Shown: piece after piece, positions 1 to 8,272 of the stretch | Numbering within the stretch: the first letter of the stretch is position 1 | Layout of the letters: every line of letters begins with the position of its first letter | NCBI RefSeq assembly: GCF_028291745.1 | Contig: NZ_JAQGNQ010000137.1 | Span: 1 to 55,647, forward strand | Source: Ramlibacter sp. | GTDB lineage: Bacteria > Pseudomonadota > Gammaproteobacteria > Burkholderiales > Burkholderiaceae_C | Length of the DNA: 55,647 bases | Reading direction: 5' to 3' | Translations under genes and position numbers: made by a program | The notes under the pieces: generated by a model | Database searches by the model: none | What the model saw: the letters and a program-made list of their open reading frames with translations, nothing else | What the model was told of the DNA's origin: nothing

Positions 1-241
1 CGGACGTGTGATCGAGCGGAGAGTTTGGCTGCGCAGCAGTCAAACTCGCAGCGAGTTCGGCCGCGGGGGCCGCAAGACCGGCCAGCGCAGGTTTGCCCGA
101 TCGCGCCTGGCGCGATCGGGACGCCCCCGCCGCGCGCCGCAGCCCGCCCGCATGCGGCTTTGCCGCCCCGGCCGCTCGTCGTGCACGTCGCTCGGTCTCT
201 GAACAGGGACATGCTGGAACGTGCCATTCCGGACAGCAGTG
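1..241. other. Gene-free left edge with one strong hairpin
   Basis: No convincing gene is seen here: the short open frames have no ribosome site and no recognisable protein. The stretch contains a perfect 11-bp stem with a 3-nt loop at 96-120 (arms CCCGATCGCGC and GCGCGATCGGG). No T tract follows it, so it could be a terminator core for a gene outside the window or just a palindrome. Confidence 0.5.
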
Positions 242-314
242 GGGCTTGACCCGGGATCCACGACGGCGCCTGCACGACCGCCGCATGGATTGCGGGTCAA
301 GCCCGCAATGACAT
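242..314. repeat. Dispersed palindromic repeat B (GGGCTTGACCC type), partial copy
   Basis: Two inverted arms built on GGGCTTGACCCGGGATCCA and its complement ATTGCGGGTCAAGCCCGC flank a short GC-rich spacer. The right arm ends in the family's ATGACAT edge, while the outer part of the left arm is missing. Related copies lie at 26312-26435, 32704-32734 and 54702-54784. It sits just past the stop codon of the esterase gene. Confidence 0.8.
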
Positions 315-324
315 GCGGAGCACC

Positions 325-1797
325 TCAACCCCGCTCGTAGAACCTCTCCAGGAAATCCAGCTGCGCCTTTCGCCACCCGGCTCCAGGGAGGACTTCATCC
401 CCCAGCACGAGGTGGTTGTCGTCGCCAACGCGATACGCATCCCACTGCGGCACCCCCGCGGTATTCGGGTTGCCCTTGCCCGCAAACGCGACCCAGGCCT
501 TGCGCATGATGGCCGACAGCGCCTCATCGCGCGCATCGAAGTCGGCCTGCTCACCCGGCGCAGCGGCGGCGACATTGCCAAAGGCATGCGCCATTTCTTC
601 GCCGTGATGCGGGCCGTCCACCTGCTGCGGCCGCCGGCGCGTGTACAGGTACTTGAAGGTGCGAGGTTCCCGCCGCGCCATGCATTGCGCGAGCAGGCGC
701 GTGCCGTAGTTGAACTGCGTGTCCGCGAACATGGCTGCCACCGCGGGACGGGCCTGCGCATCGTCCGCCGCCGGATAGAGCGCCATCGCCTCGTCCTCGC
801 AGCCGCCGAAATTCGATCGCACCTGTTCGCGCCAGGCCGCCAGCGTGTCCACCGGCCACGCGCGCGTGAGCAGCGTGCCCTCGTCGCGGTTGCTGCCGAC
901 GATCAGCGGCATGGCATGCATGCGGCCGGCCTGGAACGCGGGGCGCTCGTCTTCGGGCAGCAGCCAGCCGTCGCGGATCGGCCGCAACACGCGCGGCGTT
1001 GTGAGTCCGCGCACCGCGGGATTGAGCAAGGAGGTGCGCGCCAGCAGCTCCGAGGCGGGCAGGGCGCGCAGCGCCGCCAGGTCCGCGCCCAGTGCCAGCC
1101 CGGCACGCTCCGCATCCGGCAGCGTGGCCAGCGGGCGCGCGGCGCCCGGGCTGTGCAGGATCGCCTGGTCGAACAGCCCGCGCGCCGCGGGTGCCGCCAG
1201 CAGCAAGGAGATCGATGCCGATCCCGCCGACACCCCGAAAGCCGTGATGCGCGCCGGGTCGCCGCCGAAGGCCGCGATGTTCTCGCGCACCCAGCGCAGC
1301 GCCGCCATCTGATCGAGCAGGCCGTAGTTGCCGGACACCCCCTGCTCGGACTCGGCACTCAACTCACGATGCGCCAGGAAGCCGAACAGGCCGCAGCGGT
1401 AATTGAGCGTGACCAGCACCGCGCCCTCGAGCGCCAGTCGTTCGCCATCGCTGCGCAGGTCCGAGCCGCTGCCGCCGGTGAAGCCGCCGCCATGCAGCCA
1501 CACCATCACCGGCAGTGCCGTGCCGCTGCCCACCGCGGGCGTCCAGACATTGACGTACAGGCAGTCTTCGTCCTGGCGCGGCGCGCGGAATTTCGCGTTG
1601 GGCGCCTGCGGGAAGTCGGGCCCGAAGGCGAGCGCATCGCGCACGCCTTGCCACGCCAGCGCCGGCTGCGGCGGCCGCCAGCGCAGCGGCCCAACGGGCG
1701 GTGCGGCGTAGGGGATGCCCAGGAACACGCCGCCTTCGGCGAGGCGGCGTCCGCGGACATGGCCCTCGCTCACGGGCACGGTGATGAATCGGGTCAT
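325..1797 (-). CDS. Type B carboxylesterase (alpha/beta hydrolase)
   Basis: A 490-aa carboxylesterase/lipase-family protein that should hydrolyse carboxylic esters. The oxyanion-hole motif HGGGF is at residues 102-106. The nucleophile elbow is G-V-S-A-G with Ser190, the acid is probably Glu306 (NRDEG) and the base His398 (PHHGEE), so the triad looks complete. No signal peptide is visible, which suggests a cytoplasmic enzyme. It is the last gene of the leftward operon led by a LigB-type dioxygenase, ending 10 bp downstream of the IclR gene. It may open an ester or lactone substrate for the aromatic pathway, but the substrate cannot be read from sequence. Confidence 0.9.
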   Translation of the reverse strand: MTRFITVPVSEGHVRGRRLAEGGVFLGIPYAAPPVGPLRWRPPQPALAWQGVRDALAFGPDFPQAPNAKFRAPRQDEDCLYVNVWTPAVGSGTALPVMVWLHGGGFTGGSGSDLRSDGERLALEGAVLVTLNYRCGLFGFLAHRELSAESEQGVSGNYGLLDQMAALRWVRENIAAFGGDPARITAFGVSAGSASISLLLAAPAARGLFDQAILHSPGAARPLATLPDAERAGLALGADLAALRALPASELLARTSLLNPAVRGLTTPRVLRPIRDGWLLPEDERPAFQAGRMHAMPLIVGSNRDEGTLLTRAWPVDTLAAWREQVRSNFGGCEDEAMALYPAADDAQARPAVAAMFADTQFNYGTRLLAQCMARREPRTFKYLYTRRRPQQVDGPHHGEEMAHAFGNVAAAAPGEQADFDARDEALSAIMRKAWVAFAGKGNPNTAGVPQWDAYRVGDDNHLVLGDEVLPGAGWRKAQLDFLERFYERG

Positions 1798-1807
1798 GCG
1801 AATCTCC

Positions 1808-2668
1808 TCAGCGACGCCCGAGCGAGGGCGTCGGCGGTTCGGCCGCGAGCCGGCGGCGCACCTCGGTGGCCAGTTCCAGTAGGCGCTTGCCGCTGCGCTC
1901 CATCACGGCCTGTGTCTGCGTCACGGCCGATCCCTGCGAGTTGAACGCCATCAGCGTGCGGCCGTCGGCGTGCAGGAAGGGCACGGCCACCGAGTTGGTG
2001 ATCTTCTGAAACGTGCCCGCGGCAATGCAGAAGCCGCGCCGGTCCACCTGCTCCACGGCGTCGTCGAGTTCCTGCTGCAGCTGTGGCCATTCCTTGCGGT
2101 AGTGGTCCTTGAGTTCTTCGTACAGCTGCGCGCGTTCCTGCGGCTGCATGGCGGCGATGCACGCGCGACCCATGGCCGTGCGGATCAGCGGCACGCGAAA
2201 GCCCACCCGCTGGCGGCGATTGGGATTCGGCTCGCCCAGCGCGTATTCGAGGTACAGGATGCTCAGGCCCTCGTGCACGCCCAGGCCCACGTTGGTCTTC
2301 GACTTCGCGGCCAGGTCTTCCATCAAGGGCCGGGCGATCGCCGGCACCGGCATGTTCACCAGGTAGGGATAGGCCAGGCTCACCACGCCCGCGGCCAGCT
2401 CGTACTTGCCGAACTCCGGCAGGTAGCGCAGGTAGCCCAGGTGCGTGAGCGTGAAGGTCAGGCGCGAAACCGTCGGCTTCGGCAGTCCGGTGGCGGCGGC
2501 GATCTCCACGTTGCCCAGCAACTTCTGATCGAGCTGGAAGGTGCGCAGGATCGCGAGCCCGCGCGCCACGGCGTTGTTGAAGCGGGGATCGTCGTCCTCG
2601 GTCTTGATCTGGATGCCTTCGGAATAGTCCGGCGACACCGGCTTGTCCTTGCGGCTGGGGCGCCCCAC
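1808..2668 (-). CDS. IclR-family transcriptional regulator
   Basis: About 286 aa. An N-terminal winged helix-turn-helix (NNAVARGLAIL through GLPKPTVSRL) is followed by a C-terminal IclR effector-binding domain (GVHEGLSILYLEY, RTAMGRACIAA). I chose the GTG at 2668 because a strong AGGAG lies 7 nt upstream. A GTG at 2734 overlaps the reductase stop codon and is possible, but has no good ribosome site. IclR proteins commonly regulate aromatic degradation genes. This one lies in the leftward operon, whose divergent promoter region holds an AT-rich palindrome (4731-4748), so autoregulation plus control of the rightward operon is a reasonable inference. Confidence 0.9.
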   Translation of the reverse strand: MGRPSRKDKPVSPDYSEGIQIKTEDDDPRFNNAVARGLAILRTFQLDQKLLGNVEIAAATGLPKPTVSRLTFTLTHLGYLRYLPEFGKYELAAGVVSLAYPYLVNMPVPAIARPLMEDLAAKSKTNVGLGVHEGLSILYLEYALGEPNPNRRQRVGFRVPLIRTAMGRACIAAMQPQERAQLYEELKDHYRKEWPQLQQELDDAVEQVDRRGFCIAAGTFQKITNSVAVPFLHADGRTLMAFNSQGSAVTQTQAVMERSGKRLLELATEVRRRLAAEPPTPSLGRR

Positions 2669-2730
2669 GTGTCCTCTCCTGTCATGCGTCCAAGCCGGCG
2701 AGTCTAGCCGCAGGGTGGAGGGGTCGATGG

Positions 2731-3714
2731 TCACAGGTCCAGCACCAGGGTGGCTTCCTTGCTGCCGGAACAGCAGACCATCATGACCTGGTTCGCGCGC
2801 TTCTCCTCGTCGGACAGCAGCGAGTCGCGATGATCCGGCGTGCCGGCCAGCACGCGGGTCTCGCAGCTGCCGCAGATCCCCTGTTCGCAGGAGGCCTGCA
2901 CGGCGACCCCTTCGGCGCGCAGCGTGTCGAGGATGGTGCAGCCCTGCGCGACGAAGACGCTGCGGCCGCTGCGGGCAAGCTGCACGGTGAAGCCGCCCTC
3001 GGCCGCGACCGAGCTGGCAGCGGCAAAGCGCTCCAGGTGCACGTGGCCCGCGGGCCGGCCGGCGGCGGCGGCCTCGAAGGCATCCAGCATCGGCGCCGGG
3101 CCGCAGCAGTAGAGGTGCGCGTCGTGCGGAACGCGCGCCACGATCCCGGCCAGCGGCAGCGGCCGGCCGCCTTGTTCCGTGTCGACGTGCAGGTGCAGAC
3201 CGGGGCCGGACAGCACCTCGAGAAACGCAGCTTCCTCGCGCCGGCGCACGCTGTAGTGCACCTCGAAGGAAGCGCCCAGTGCCCGCAGCCGCTGCACCAT
3301 GCAGGCGATCGGCGTCACGCCGATGCCGCCGGCCACCAGCACGGTGTGACGCGCTTCCTCATGCAGGCCGAAGTGGTTGCGTGGCGCACCCAGCGACATC
3401 ACCATGCCGACCTTCAGCTGGTCGTGCACGTAGCTGGAGCCGCCGCGGCTGTGCGCATCCTTCTTGATGCCGACGACGTAGCGCTGCGTCTCGCGCGGGT
3501 CGTTGCACAAGGAGTACTGGCGCACCAGGCCATTGGGCAGGTGCAGGTCGATGTGCGCGCCGGCCGTGAAGGCGGGCAGGGCGCCACCGTCCACGGCGCT
3601 GAACTCGTACCGGTGGATGCCTTCGGCGGCATAGCGGATGGCGGTGAGGCGGGCGCGCAGCAGGGCGCCGGCGGTCTGGGCAAGCACGTTCATGGCGGGA
3701 CTCGAGGCGTCCAT
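2731..3714 (-). CDS. Phthalate-dioxygenase-type reductase (FMN, NAD, plant-type 2Fe-2S)
   Basis: A 327-aa class IA oxygenase reductase of the VanB/phthalate dioxygenase reductase type, which passes electrons from NAD(P)H through flavin and a 2Fe-2S centre to a Rieske oxygenase. The flavin site is RQYSL at 65-69, the nucleotide site VAGGIGVTPI at 127-136, and the C-terminal plant ferredoxin cluster C276-x4-C281-x2-C284-x29-C314. The ATG at 3714 lies 5 nt after the dioxygenase stop codon and has GGAG upstream; the longer open frame upstream is only antisense to that gene. It is the only such reductase in the window, so it probably serves one or both Rieske oxygenases (9116 and 13850). Confidence 0.93.
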   Translation of the reverse strand: MDASSPAMNVLAQTAGALLRARLTAIRYAAEGIHRYEFSAVDGGALPAFTAGAHIDLHLPNGLVRQYSLCNDPRETQRYVVGIKKDAHSRGGSSYVHDQLKVGMVMSLGAPRNHFGLHEEARHTVLVAGGIGVTPIACMVQRLRALGASFEVHYSVRRREEAAFLEVLSGPGLHLHVDTEQGGRPLPLAGIVARVPHDAHLYCCGPAPMLDAFEAAAAGRPAGHVHLERFAAASSVAAEGGFTVQLARSGRSVFVAQGCTILDTLRAEGVAVQASCEQGICGSCETRVLAGTPDHRDSLLSDEEKRANQVMMVCCSGSKEATLVLDL

Positions 3715-3719
3715 CGCGT

Positions 3720-4700
3720 TCAACTCCAGTCTGCGAAGCACAGGCCGGTGCCGGTGCCGGCGGGCGTGCGGTAGGCGGGGATGTATTCGATGCGGCGCAG
3801 GCTCAGGTGCTCCACGGCGCCCGCCATGCAGATCCAGTTGCGGATCTCGGAGCTGCCCGAGTTGAGCTGCTCGCGCGGCAGGTTGGCCAGCGCGTGCGCA
3901 TCCTGCTCGCGCAGCGCGCGGACCACGCGGCCATCGAGCTCCTCGTCCACCGTGAAGTGGCTCAGGCCGCCGGAGGCCAGCACGCCGATGCGCTGCGGGC
4001 CGGGGAAGCTTTCGACGGCGCTGCGCAGCGCCTGGCCGAGGCGATAGCAGCGACCCGGCGTCGGCTGGTTCGGCGGAAAGTAGGTGTTGAGGAACACCGG
4101 CACCACGGGAATCGTCATGCCGCAAAGCAGGCGGTTGTGCACGAAGCCGAAGGCATGGCCCTCGCCATAGCCCTCGGCGAGCGTGCTGGCGCAGGAGAGG
4201 TCGAAGTCCTCCATCAGCGCGGCGATCAGGTGGTCGGCCAGCTTCGCGTCCACCGGATAGTCGCGCGCCACGTCGGGCTCGAAGTATTTCGCCGAAGCGG
4301 CACGTGCCCAGTCGGGGCCAGGATGGCCCTTGAGCGGCACGTTGCGAATGGTCTCGCCGCGATAGAGCAGCACGGCCGGCATGTTGTCGTCGTCGTAAAG
4401 CTCCTTCTGGTCGTCGCCCACGACGATCAGCGTGTCGAGCTTGGCATTGCGCACCACCGCCGCCAGGCGCTCGACCTCGGCGAGGGCGCGCTGGTGCTTG
4501 TCGGCAAAGACCTCGGGCGAGAGCTGCGCCGCCACCTCCGGACCGGCGAGTTGCGCCAGTTCTTCGTAGTTGACCGGGCGCCCGTCCTTGCTGAGGTGCG
4601 GCCGGAAGCGGTCGCGTTCGATGAAGCGCGCCCAGTCGCCCACCGGGGCATTGAGCATGGGGGTGTGCGAGGTGCCGATACCCAGGACGATCTTGGCCAT
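3720..4700 (-). CDS. LigB-type class III extradiol dioxygenase subunit
   Basis: 326 aa, resembling the catalytic (LigB) fold of protocatechuate 4,5-dioxygenase and gallate dioxygenase. These Fe(II) enzymes cleave catecholic rings next to the hydroxyls. The N-terminal GIGTSHTP carries the expected metal-ligand His12. The segments LDTLIVVGDDQ, IPVVPVFLNTYF and GVLASGGLSHF match the conserved core of the family. It is the first gene of the leftward operon and is followed at once by the reductase gene. A combined oxygenase-reductase-ring-cleavage cluster suggests a phthalate, vanillate or related methoxy/hydroxybenzoate route; the exact substrate is unknown. No separate LigA small subunit is seen. 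Confidence 0.85.
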   Translation of the reverse strand: MAKIVLGIGTSHTPMLNAPVGDWARFIERDRFRPHLSKDGRPVNYEELAQLAGPEVAAQLSPEVFADKHQRALAEVERLAAVVRNAKLDTLIVVGDDQKELYDDDNMPAVLLYRGETIRNVPLKGHPGPDWARAASAKYFEPDVARDYPVDAKLADHLIAALMEDFDLSCASTLAEGYGEGHAFGFVHNRLLCGMTIPVVPVFLNTYFPPNQPTPGRCYRLGQALRSAVESFPGPQRIGVLASGGLSHFTVDEELDGRVVRALREQDAHALANLPREQLNSGSSEIRNWICMAGAVEHLSLRRIEYIPAYRTPAGTGTGLCFADWS

Positions 4701-4730
4701 GTTCGCGTTTGCCCGGAGGCGGTAAATCGG

Positions 4731-4748
4731 AAAATGGAATTATATTTT
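4731..4748. promoter_or_regulatory. AT-rich palindrome in divergent promoter, candidate IclR operator
   Basis: In an 83-bp divergent intergenic region the only AT-rich stretch is AAAATGGAATTATATTTT, an imperfect palindrome. On the minus strand it contains a perfect -10 hexamer TATAAT (4739-4744), about 40 bp before the dioxygenase start. Its shape and position suit binding by the IclR regulator encoded in the leftward operon. This is inference. Confidence 0.4.
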
Positions 4749-4783
4749 GATTTCGCGCAAGGACACCCTCCAGACAACCCCTT

Positions 4784-5356
4784 ATGCAGATGACCCCGCT
4801 GGGCCTCGCCGGCCTGTTCGTCCTCGAGCCGGATGTCAGCTCCGACGACCGTGGCCGCTACAGCTACTACTACAGCGAGCGGGACTTCGCGGCGGCGGGC
4901 GCGGCCTCGCATTACGTGCAGGAGCACGCTTCCTGCTATCCCTTGCGGCACACGCTGCGCGGCCTGCACTTCCAGCAGCCGCCGCACGCGCAGACCAAGG
5001 TGGTGCGGGTGGCGCGCGGGCGCATCTGGGACGTGTGCGTGGACATCCGCCGCGGCTCGCCCACTTTCGGGCACCACGCGGCGGTCGAACTGGCCGCCGG
5101 CGACTGGCGCCAGCTGCACGTGCCGCCGGGCTTTGCCCACGGCTTCTGCACTCTGGAGCCGGACACCGAGGTCACCTTTCGCCTGACCGACTACAACAAC
5201 CGCGAGCACGCGGGCGGCCTGCTGTGGAACGACCCGGAGCTGGGCATCGCCTGGCCCTGCGGCGACCGGCCGGCCTGGGTGTTTCCCGCGGACCGGCAAT
5301 GGCCGGCGCTGGCCACCCTCGACTCCCCCTTCCACCTCAGGAGACAAGCCTCATGA
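4784..5356 (+). CDS. rfbC: dTDP-4-dehydrorhamnose 3,5-epimerase-like protein (RmlC family)
   Basis: 190-aa cupin-fold protein matching RmlC/RfbC closely: RGLHFQ with the catalytic His region, KVVRVARGRIWDVCVDIR, the VPPGFAHGF turn and the C-terminal WNDPELGIAWP. RmlC epimerises dTDP-4-keto-6-deoxyglucose at C3 and C5. No rfbA, rfbB or rfbD gene is in the window. Instead it heads an operon of solute receptors and oxidative enzymes, and its stop overlaps the next start (ATGA). It may have been recruited to epimerise another keto-sugar or keto-acid, or may simply be an orphan. An alternative ATG lies 6 nt downstream. Confidence 0.85.
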   Translation: MQMTPLGLAGLFVLEPDVSSDDRGRYSYYYSERDFAAAGAASHYVQEHASCYPLRHTLRGLHFQQPPHAQTKVVRVARGRIWDVCVDIRRGSPTFGHHAAVELAAGDWRQLHVPPGFAHGFCTLEPDTEVTFRLTDYNNREHAGGLLWNDPELGIAWPCGDRPAWVFPADRQWPALATLDSPFHLRRQAS

Positions 5357-6330
5357 CCAGCCGCCGTACCGCCCTGCGCGGTCTTGCCGCCGGTGCCGCC
5401 AGCGTGCTGGCTGGCCCCGCCCTGGCGCAGGACGACAAGTCCATCATCACCGTCCTGGTGGGCGCCGCCTCGTCGATGGACGCGGCCGCGCGGCTGGTCG
5501 CCGAGCAGTTGCACGATGCGTTGGCCCGCCCCGCCATCGTGGTCAGCAAGCTGGGTGCCGGCCAGCGCGTGGCGCTGAGCGAAGCCAGGCGCTCCGCACC
5601 CGACGGCCGCACGCTGGTGTTCGCCACCAGCGGTCCGTTCTCGGTCTATCCCTTCATCTACAACAAGCTCGATTACGACCCGGTGACTGACTTCACGCCG
5701 GTCGCGGGCATCTCGTATTTCGACGTGGCGATCGCCACCGGCCCCATGACGGGCGCCACCGACCTGAAGCAGCTGATCGAGTGGCAGCGTGCCCGCAAGC
5801 CGGGCGACGCGGTGTTCGGCTCGGCCCCGGGCAACGGATCGCTGTCGCACTTCGTGGGCCTGGCCACCGGCCTCGCCACCAGGGTGACGATGACGCACGT
5901 GCCGTACAAGGACAGCGGCGTCGGCATCCTCGATCTCGCGGGCGGCCGCCTGCCGATGCTGATCACGGGCCTGCAGCCGATGATCGAGCTGCACAAGGCC
6001 GGCCGCATTCGCCTGCTCGCCGTCTCGGGCGACACACGCTCGCCGCTGGTGCCCGAGGTGCCGACGCTCAAGGAAGCCGGCGTCAACGTGACCAGCAGCA
6101 CCTACACCGGCATCTTCGGGCCGCCGAAGATGGCGCCCGATCTGGTCAGGCGTCTGCACGAGGCGATCGCGCCCATGCTTGCCAATCCGGCGATGCGCGA
6201 GAAGCTCGCGCTGCAGGCGATGACGCCCTGGTCCGCCAACGGCCGCCAGCTGGCCGCGCTGCTCGCCGACGAGCGCAAGAAGTTCGAGGTGCTGGTCAAG
6301 GCCACGGGCTACCAGCGGGAGGACGCATGA
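5353..6330 (+). CDS. Bug/TctC-family periplasmic solute receptor, tandem copy 1
   Basis: 325 aa with a Tat-like leader (SRRTALRGLA) ending PALAQ. Bug proteins bind small carboxylates in the periplasm for tripartite tricarboxylate transport or sensing. The fold markers are present: DPVTDFTPVAGIS, VPYKDS and PEVPTLKEAGV. The usual ligand loop near residue 35 (P-x-G-G-x-x-D in classic Bugs) instead reads GAASSMD, and VPYKGG is VPYKDS. The start has AGGAG and overlaps the upstream stop. It is the first of three adjacent paralogues joined by 4-bp ATGA overlaps. No TctA/TctB membrane partner is nearby. Confidence 0.9.
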   Translation: MTSRRTALRGLAAGAASVLAGPALAQDDKSIITVLVGAASSMDAAARLVAEQLHDALARPAIVVSKLGAGQRVALSEARRSAPDGRTLVFATSGPFSVYPFIYNKLDYDPVTDFTPVAGISYFDVAIATGPMTGATDLKQLIEWQRARKPGDAVFGSAPGNGSLSHFVGLATGLATRVTMTHVPYKDSGVGILDLAGGRLPMLITGLQPMIELHKAGRIRLLAVSGDTRSPLVPEVPTLKEAGVNVTSSTYTGIFGPPKMAPDLVRRLHEAIAPMLANPAMREKLALQAMTPWSANGRQLAALLADERKKFEVLVKATGYQREDA

Positions 6331-7301
6331 TCCGCCGCCGTAGCGTGCTGGGTTCGCTGGCCGGTGCCGCGGCGCTGGCCGCGCCGGCGCTGCGCGCGCA
6401 GGAGGACAAGTCGCCGATCTCCATCGTGATAGGCACCGGTGCGTCGATCGACGTCGCGGCGCGCCTGATCGGCGAGCAGATCAAGGACGTGCTGGGCCGG
6501 ACCGTGCTGGTGATCCAGAAGTTCGGCGCCGGCCAGCGCATCGCCGTCGGCGAAGTGCGGCGCGCCGCCCCCGACGGCCGCACGCTGCTGTTCTGCACCA
6601 ACGGCCCGTTCGCGATCTATCCCAACATCTACAACAAGCTGGAGTACAACCCCGCCACCGACTTCACGCCGATCGCGGGAATCTCCAGCTTCGACGTCGG
6701 CATCGCCACCGGGCCCGCGACCGGCGCGACCGATCTGAAGCAGCTGGTGGAGTGGTGCCGCACGCGCAACAAGGGCGAGCTGGTGTTCGCGTCGGCCCCG
6801 GGCAACGGCTCGCTGTCGCACTTCGTCGGCCTGTCCCTCGGACTCGCCACCGGGCTGCGCTGCACGCACGTGCCCTACAAGGACAGCGGCCCCGGCGTGC
6901 TGGACCTGGCCGAGGGCCGCGTCCCCGCGATGATCACGGGCACCAACAGCTTCGTCGAGATGCACAAGGCGGGCAGGGTGCGCATCCTCGCCGTGTCGGG
7001 CGAGCAGCGCTCGCCGCGCCTGCCCGACGTGCCGACGCTGAAGGAAGCCGGCATCAACCTGAGCAGCGCCACCGTCACCGGGCTGTTCGGGCCGGCCAAC
7101 CTGCCGCCGGAATTCACGCGCCGCATGTACGAGGCGATCGCACCGCTCTATGGGTCGCCTGTATTTCGCGAGCGGCTGGCCTTGCAGACCATGGCCGTGT
7201 GGCCGGCAACCGGGCCGCAGCTCGCCGCTTCGCTCGCCGAGGAACGCAAGCGCTTCGACCTGCTGGTCAAGACCACCGGCTACCACAAGGAGGACGCATG
7301 A
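6327..7301 (+). CDS. Bug/TctC-family periplasmic solute receptor, tandem copy 2
   Basis: 324 aa with a twin-arginine-like leader (RRRSVLGSLAG) ending ALRAQ. It is strongly similar to its neighbours along its whole length (YNKLEYNPATDFTPIAGIS, SAPGNGSLSHFVGL, VPYKDSGPGVLDL). The ligand loop reads GTGASID in place of the common P-x-G-G-x-x-D. GGGAGGA precedes the ATG, which overlaps the previous TGA by 4 bp, so translation is likely coupled. Tandem duplication followed by divergence is the simplest origin. Ligand unknown. Confidence 0.9.
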   Translation: MIRRRSVLGSLAGAAALAAPALRAQEDKSPISIVIGTGASIDVAARLIGEQIKDVLGRTVLVIQKFGAGQRIAVGEVRRAAPDGRTLLFCTNGPFAIYPNIYNKLEYNPATDFTPIAGISSFDVGIATGPATGATDLKQLVEWCRTRNKGELVFASAPGNGSLSHFVGLSLGLATGLRCTHVPYKDSGPGVLDLAEGRVPAMITGTNSFVEMHKAGRVRILAVSGEQRSPRLPDVPTLKEAGINLSSATVTGLFGPANLPPEFTRRMYEAIAPLYGSPVFRERLALQTMAVWPATGPQLAASLAEERKRFDLLVKTTGYHKEDA

Positions 7302-8272
7302 TCCGCCGTCGCACCGTGATGCGCTCGCTGGCGGCAGGCGCGGCCACGCTGGCCGTCCCGGCGCTGCGCGCGCAGGAGGACAAGTCGGTCGTCACCATCC
7401 TCGTGGGCGCAGCATCGTCGATGGACGTGACGGCCCGCCTGGTCGCCGAACAACTGCGCGAGGTGCTGGGCCGCCCGGTGGTGGTGGTCAGCAAGCTCGG
7501 CGCCGGCGGCCGCGTCGCGCTCAACGAACTGAAGCGCGCGCCGCCGGATGGCCGCACGCTGATGTTCTCCACCAGCAGCCTGTTCGCGATCTATCCGCAC
7601 ATCTACACGAAGCTCGATTACGACCCCGTCAGCGACTTCACGCCCATCGCCGGCGTGAGCTGGTTCGACCTGGGCATCGCCACCGGCTCGATGACCGGTG
7701 CGACCGACCTCAGGCAGCTGACGGCGTGGCAAGCGAAACAGGGCAGCGGCGCGATCTACGGGGCGGCGCCGGGCGCGGGCTCCTCCTCGCACTTCGTGGG
7801 CATCGCGTTGGCACAGGCCACGGGCGTGCCGCTCCAGCCCGCGCACTACAAGGACAGCGGCGTCGGCCTGCTCGATCTCGCCGCGGGGCGCCTGCCCATG
7901 CTGATCACCGGCACCAGCCCTCTGGTGGAGATGCACAAGGCCGGCCGCATCAGGTTGGTCGCGGTCTCCGGCGAGAAGCGCTCGCCGCTGGTGCCCGACG
8001 TGCCGACGCTGCGCGAGGCCGGCCTGAACATCACCATCCAGAACTCCGCCGCGCTCTACGGCCCGGCGAAGCTGCCGCGCGAGCTGGTCGACCGCATCCA
8101 CGCGGGGGTGATGCCCATGCTGGCGCGCGGCGATGCGCTGGAGAAGATGGCGATGCAGGGCATGGTGCCTTTCCCCATGGATGGCAGGCAGCTCGCGGCG
8201 TGGCTCGCGCAGGAGCGCAAGCGCTACGAAGCGCTGGCCAAGGCCAGCGGCTACGTGCCGGAGACGCTATGA
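7298..8272 (+). CDS. Bug/TctC-family periplasmic solute receptor, tandem copy 3
   Basis: 324 aa with an RRRTVMRSLAAG leader ending ALRAQ. It shares the GAASSMD loop with copy 1, but in the second lobe it has AHYKDS where the others have VPYKDS. It also has YGAAPGAGSSSHF in place of FGSAPGNGSLSHF, so its ligand contacts may have changed most. The ATG overlaps the preceding TGA and is preceded by AAGGAGGA. Like its neighbours it has no cognate transporter membrane genes here, which is common for Bug receptors. Confidence 0.9.
   Translation: MIRRRTVMRSLAAGAATLAVPALRAQEDKSVVTILVGAASSMDVTARLVAEQLREVLGRPVVVVSKLGAGGRVALNELKRAPPDGRTLMFSTSSLFAIYPHIYTKLDYDPVSDFTPIAGVSWFDLGIATGSMTGATDLRQLTAWQAKQGSGAIYGAAPGAGSSSHFVGIALAQATGVPLQPAHYKDSGVGLLDLAAGRLPMLITGTSPLVEMHKAGRIRLVAVSGEKRSPLVPDVPTLREAGLNITIQNSAALYGPAKLPRELVDRIHAGVMPMLARGDALEKMAMQGMVPFPMDGRQLAAWLAQERKRYEALAKASGYVPETL

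Noticed and set aside
313..1944. A 543-codon plus-strand open frame opposite the esterase
   Set aside because: The esterase on the minus strand has a full catalytic triad; the plus-strand product is low complexity.
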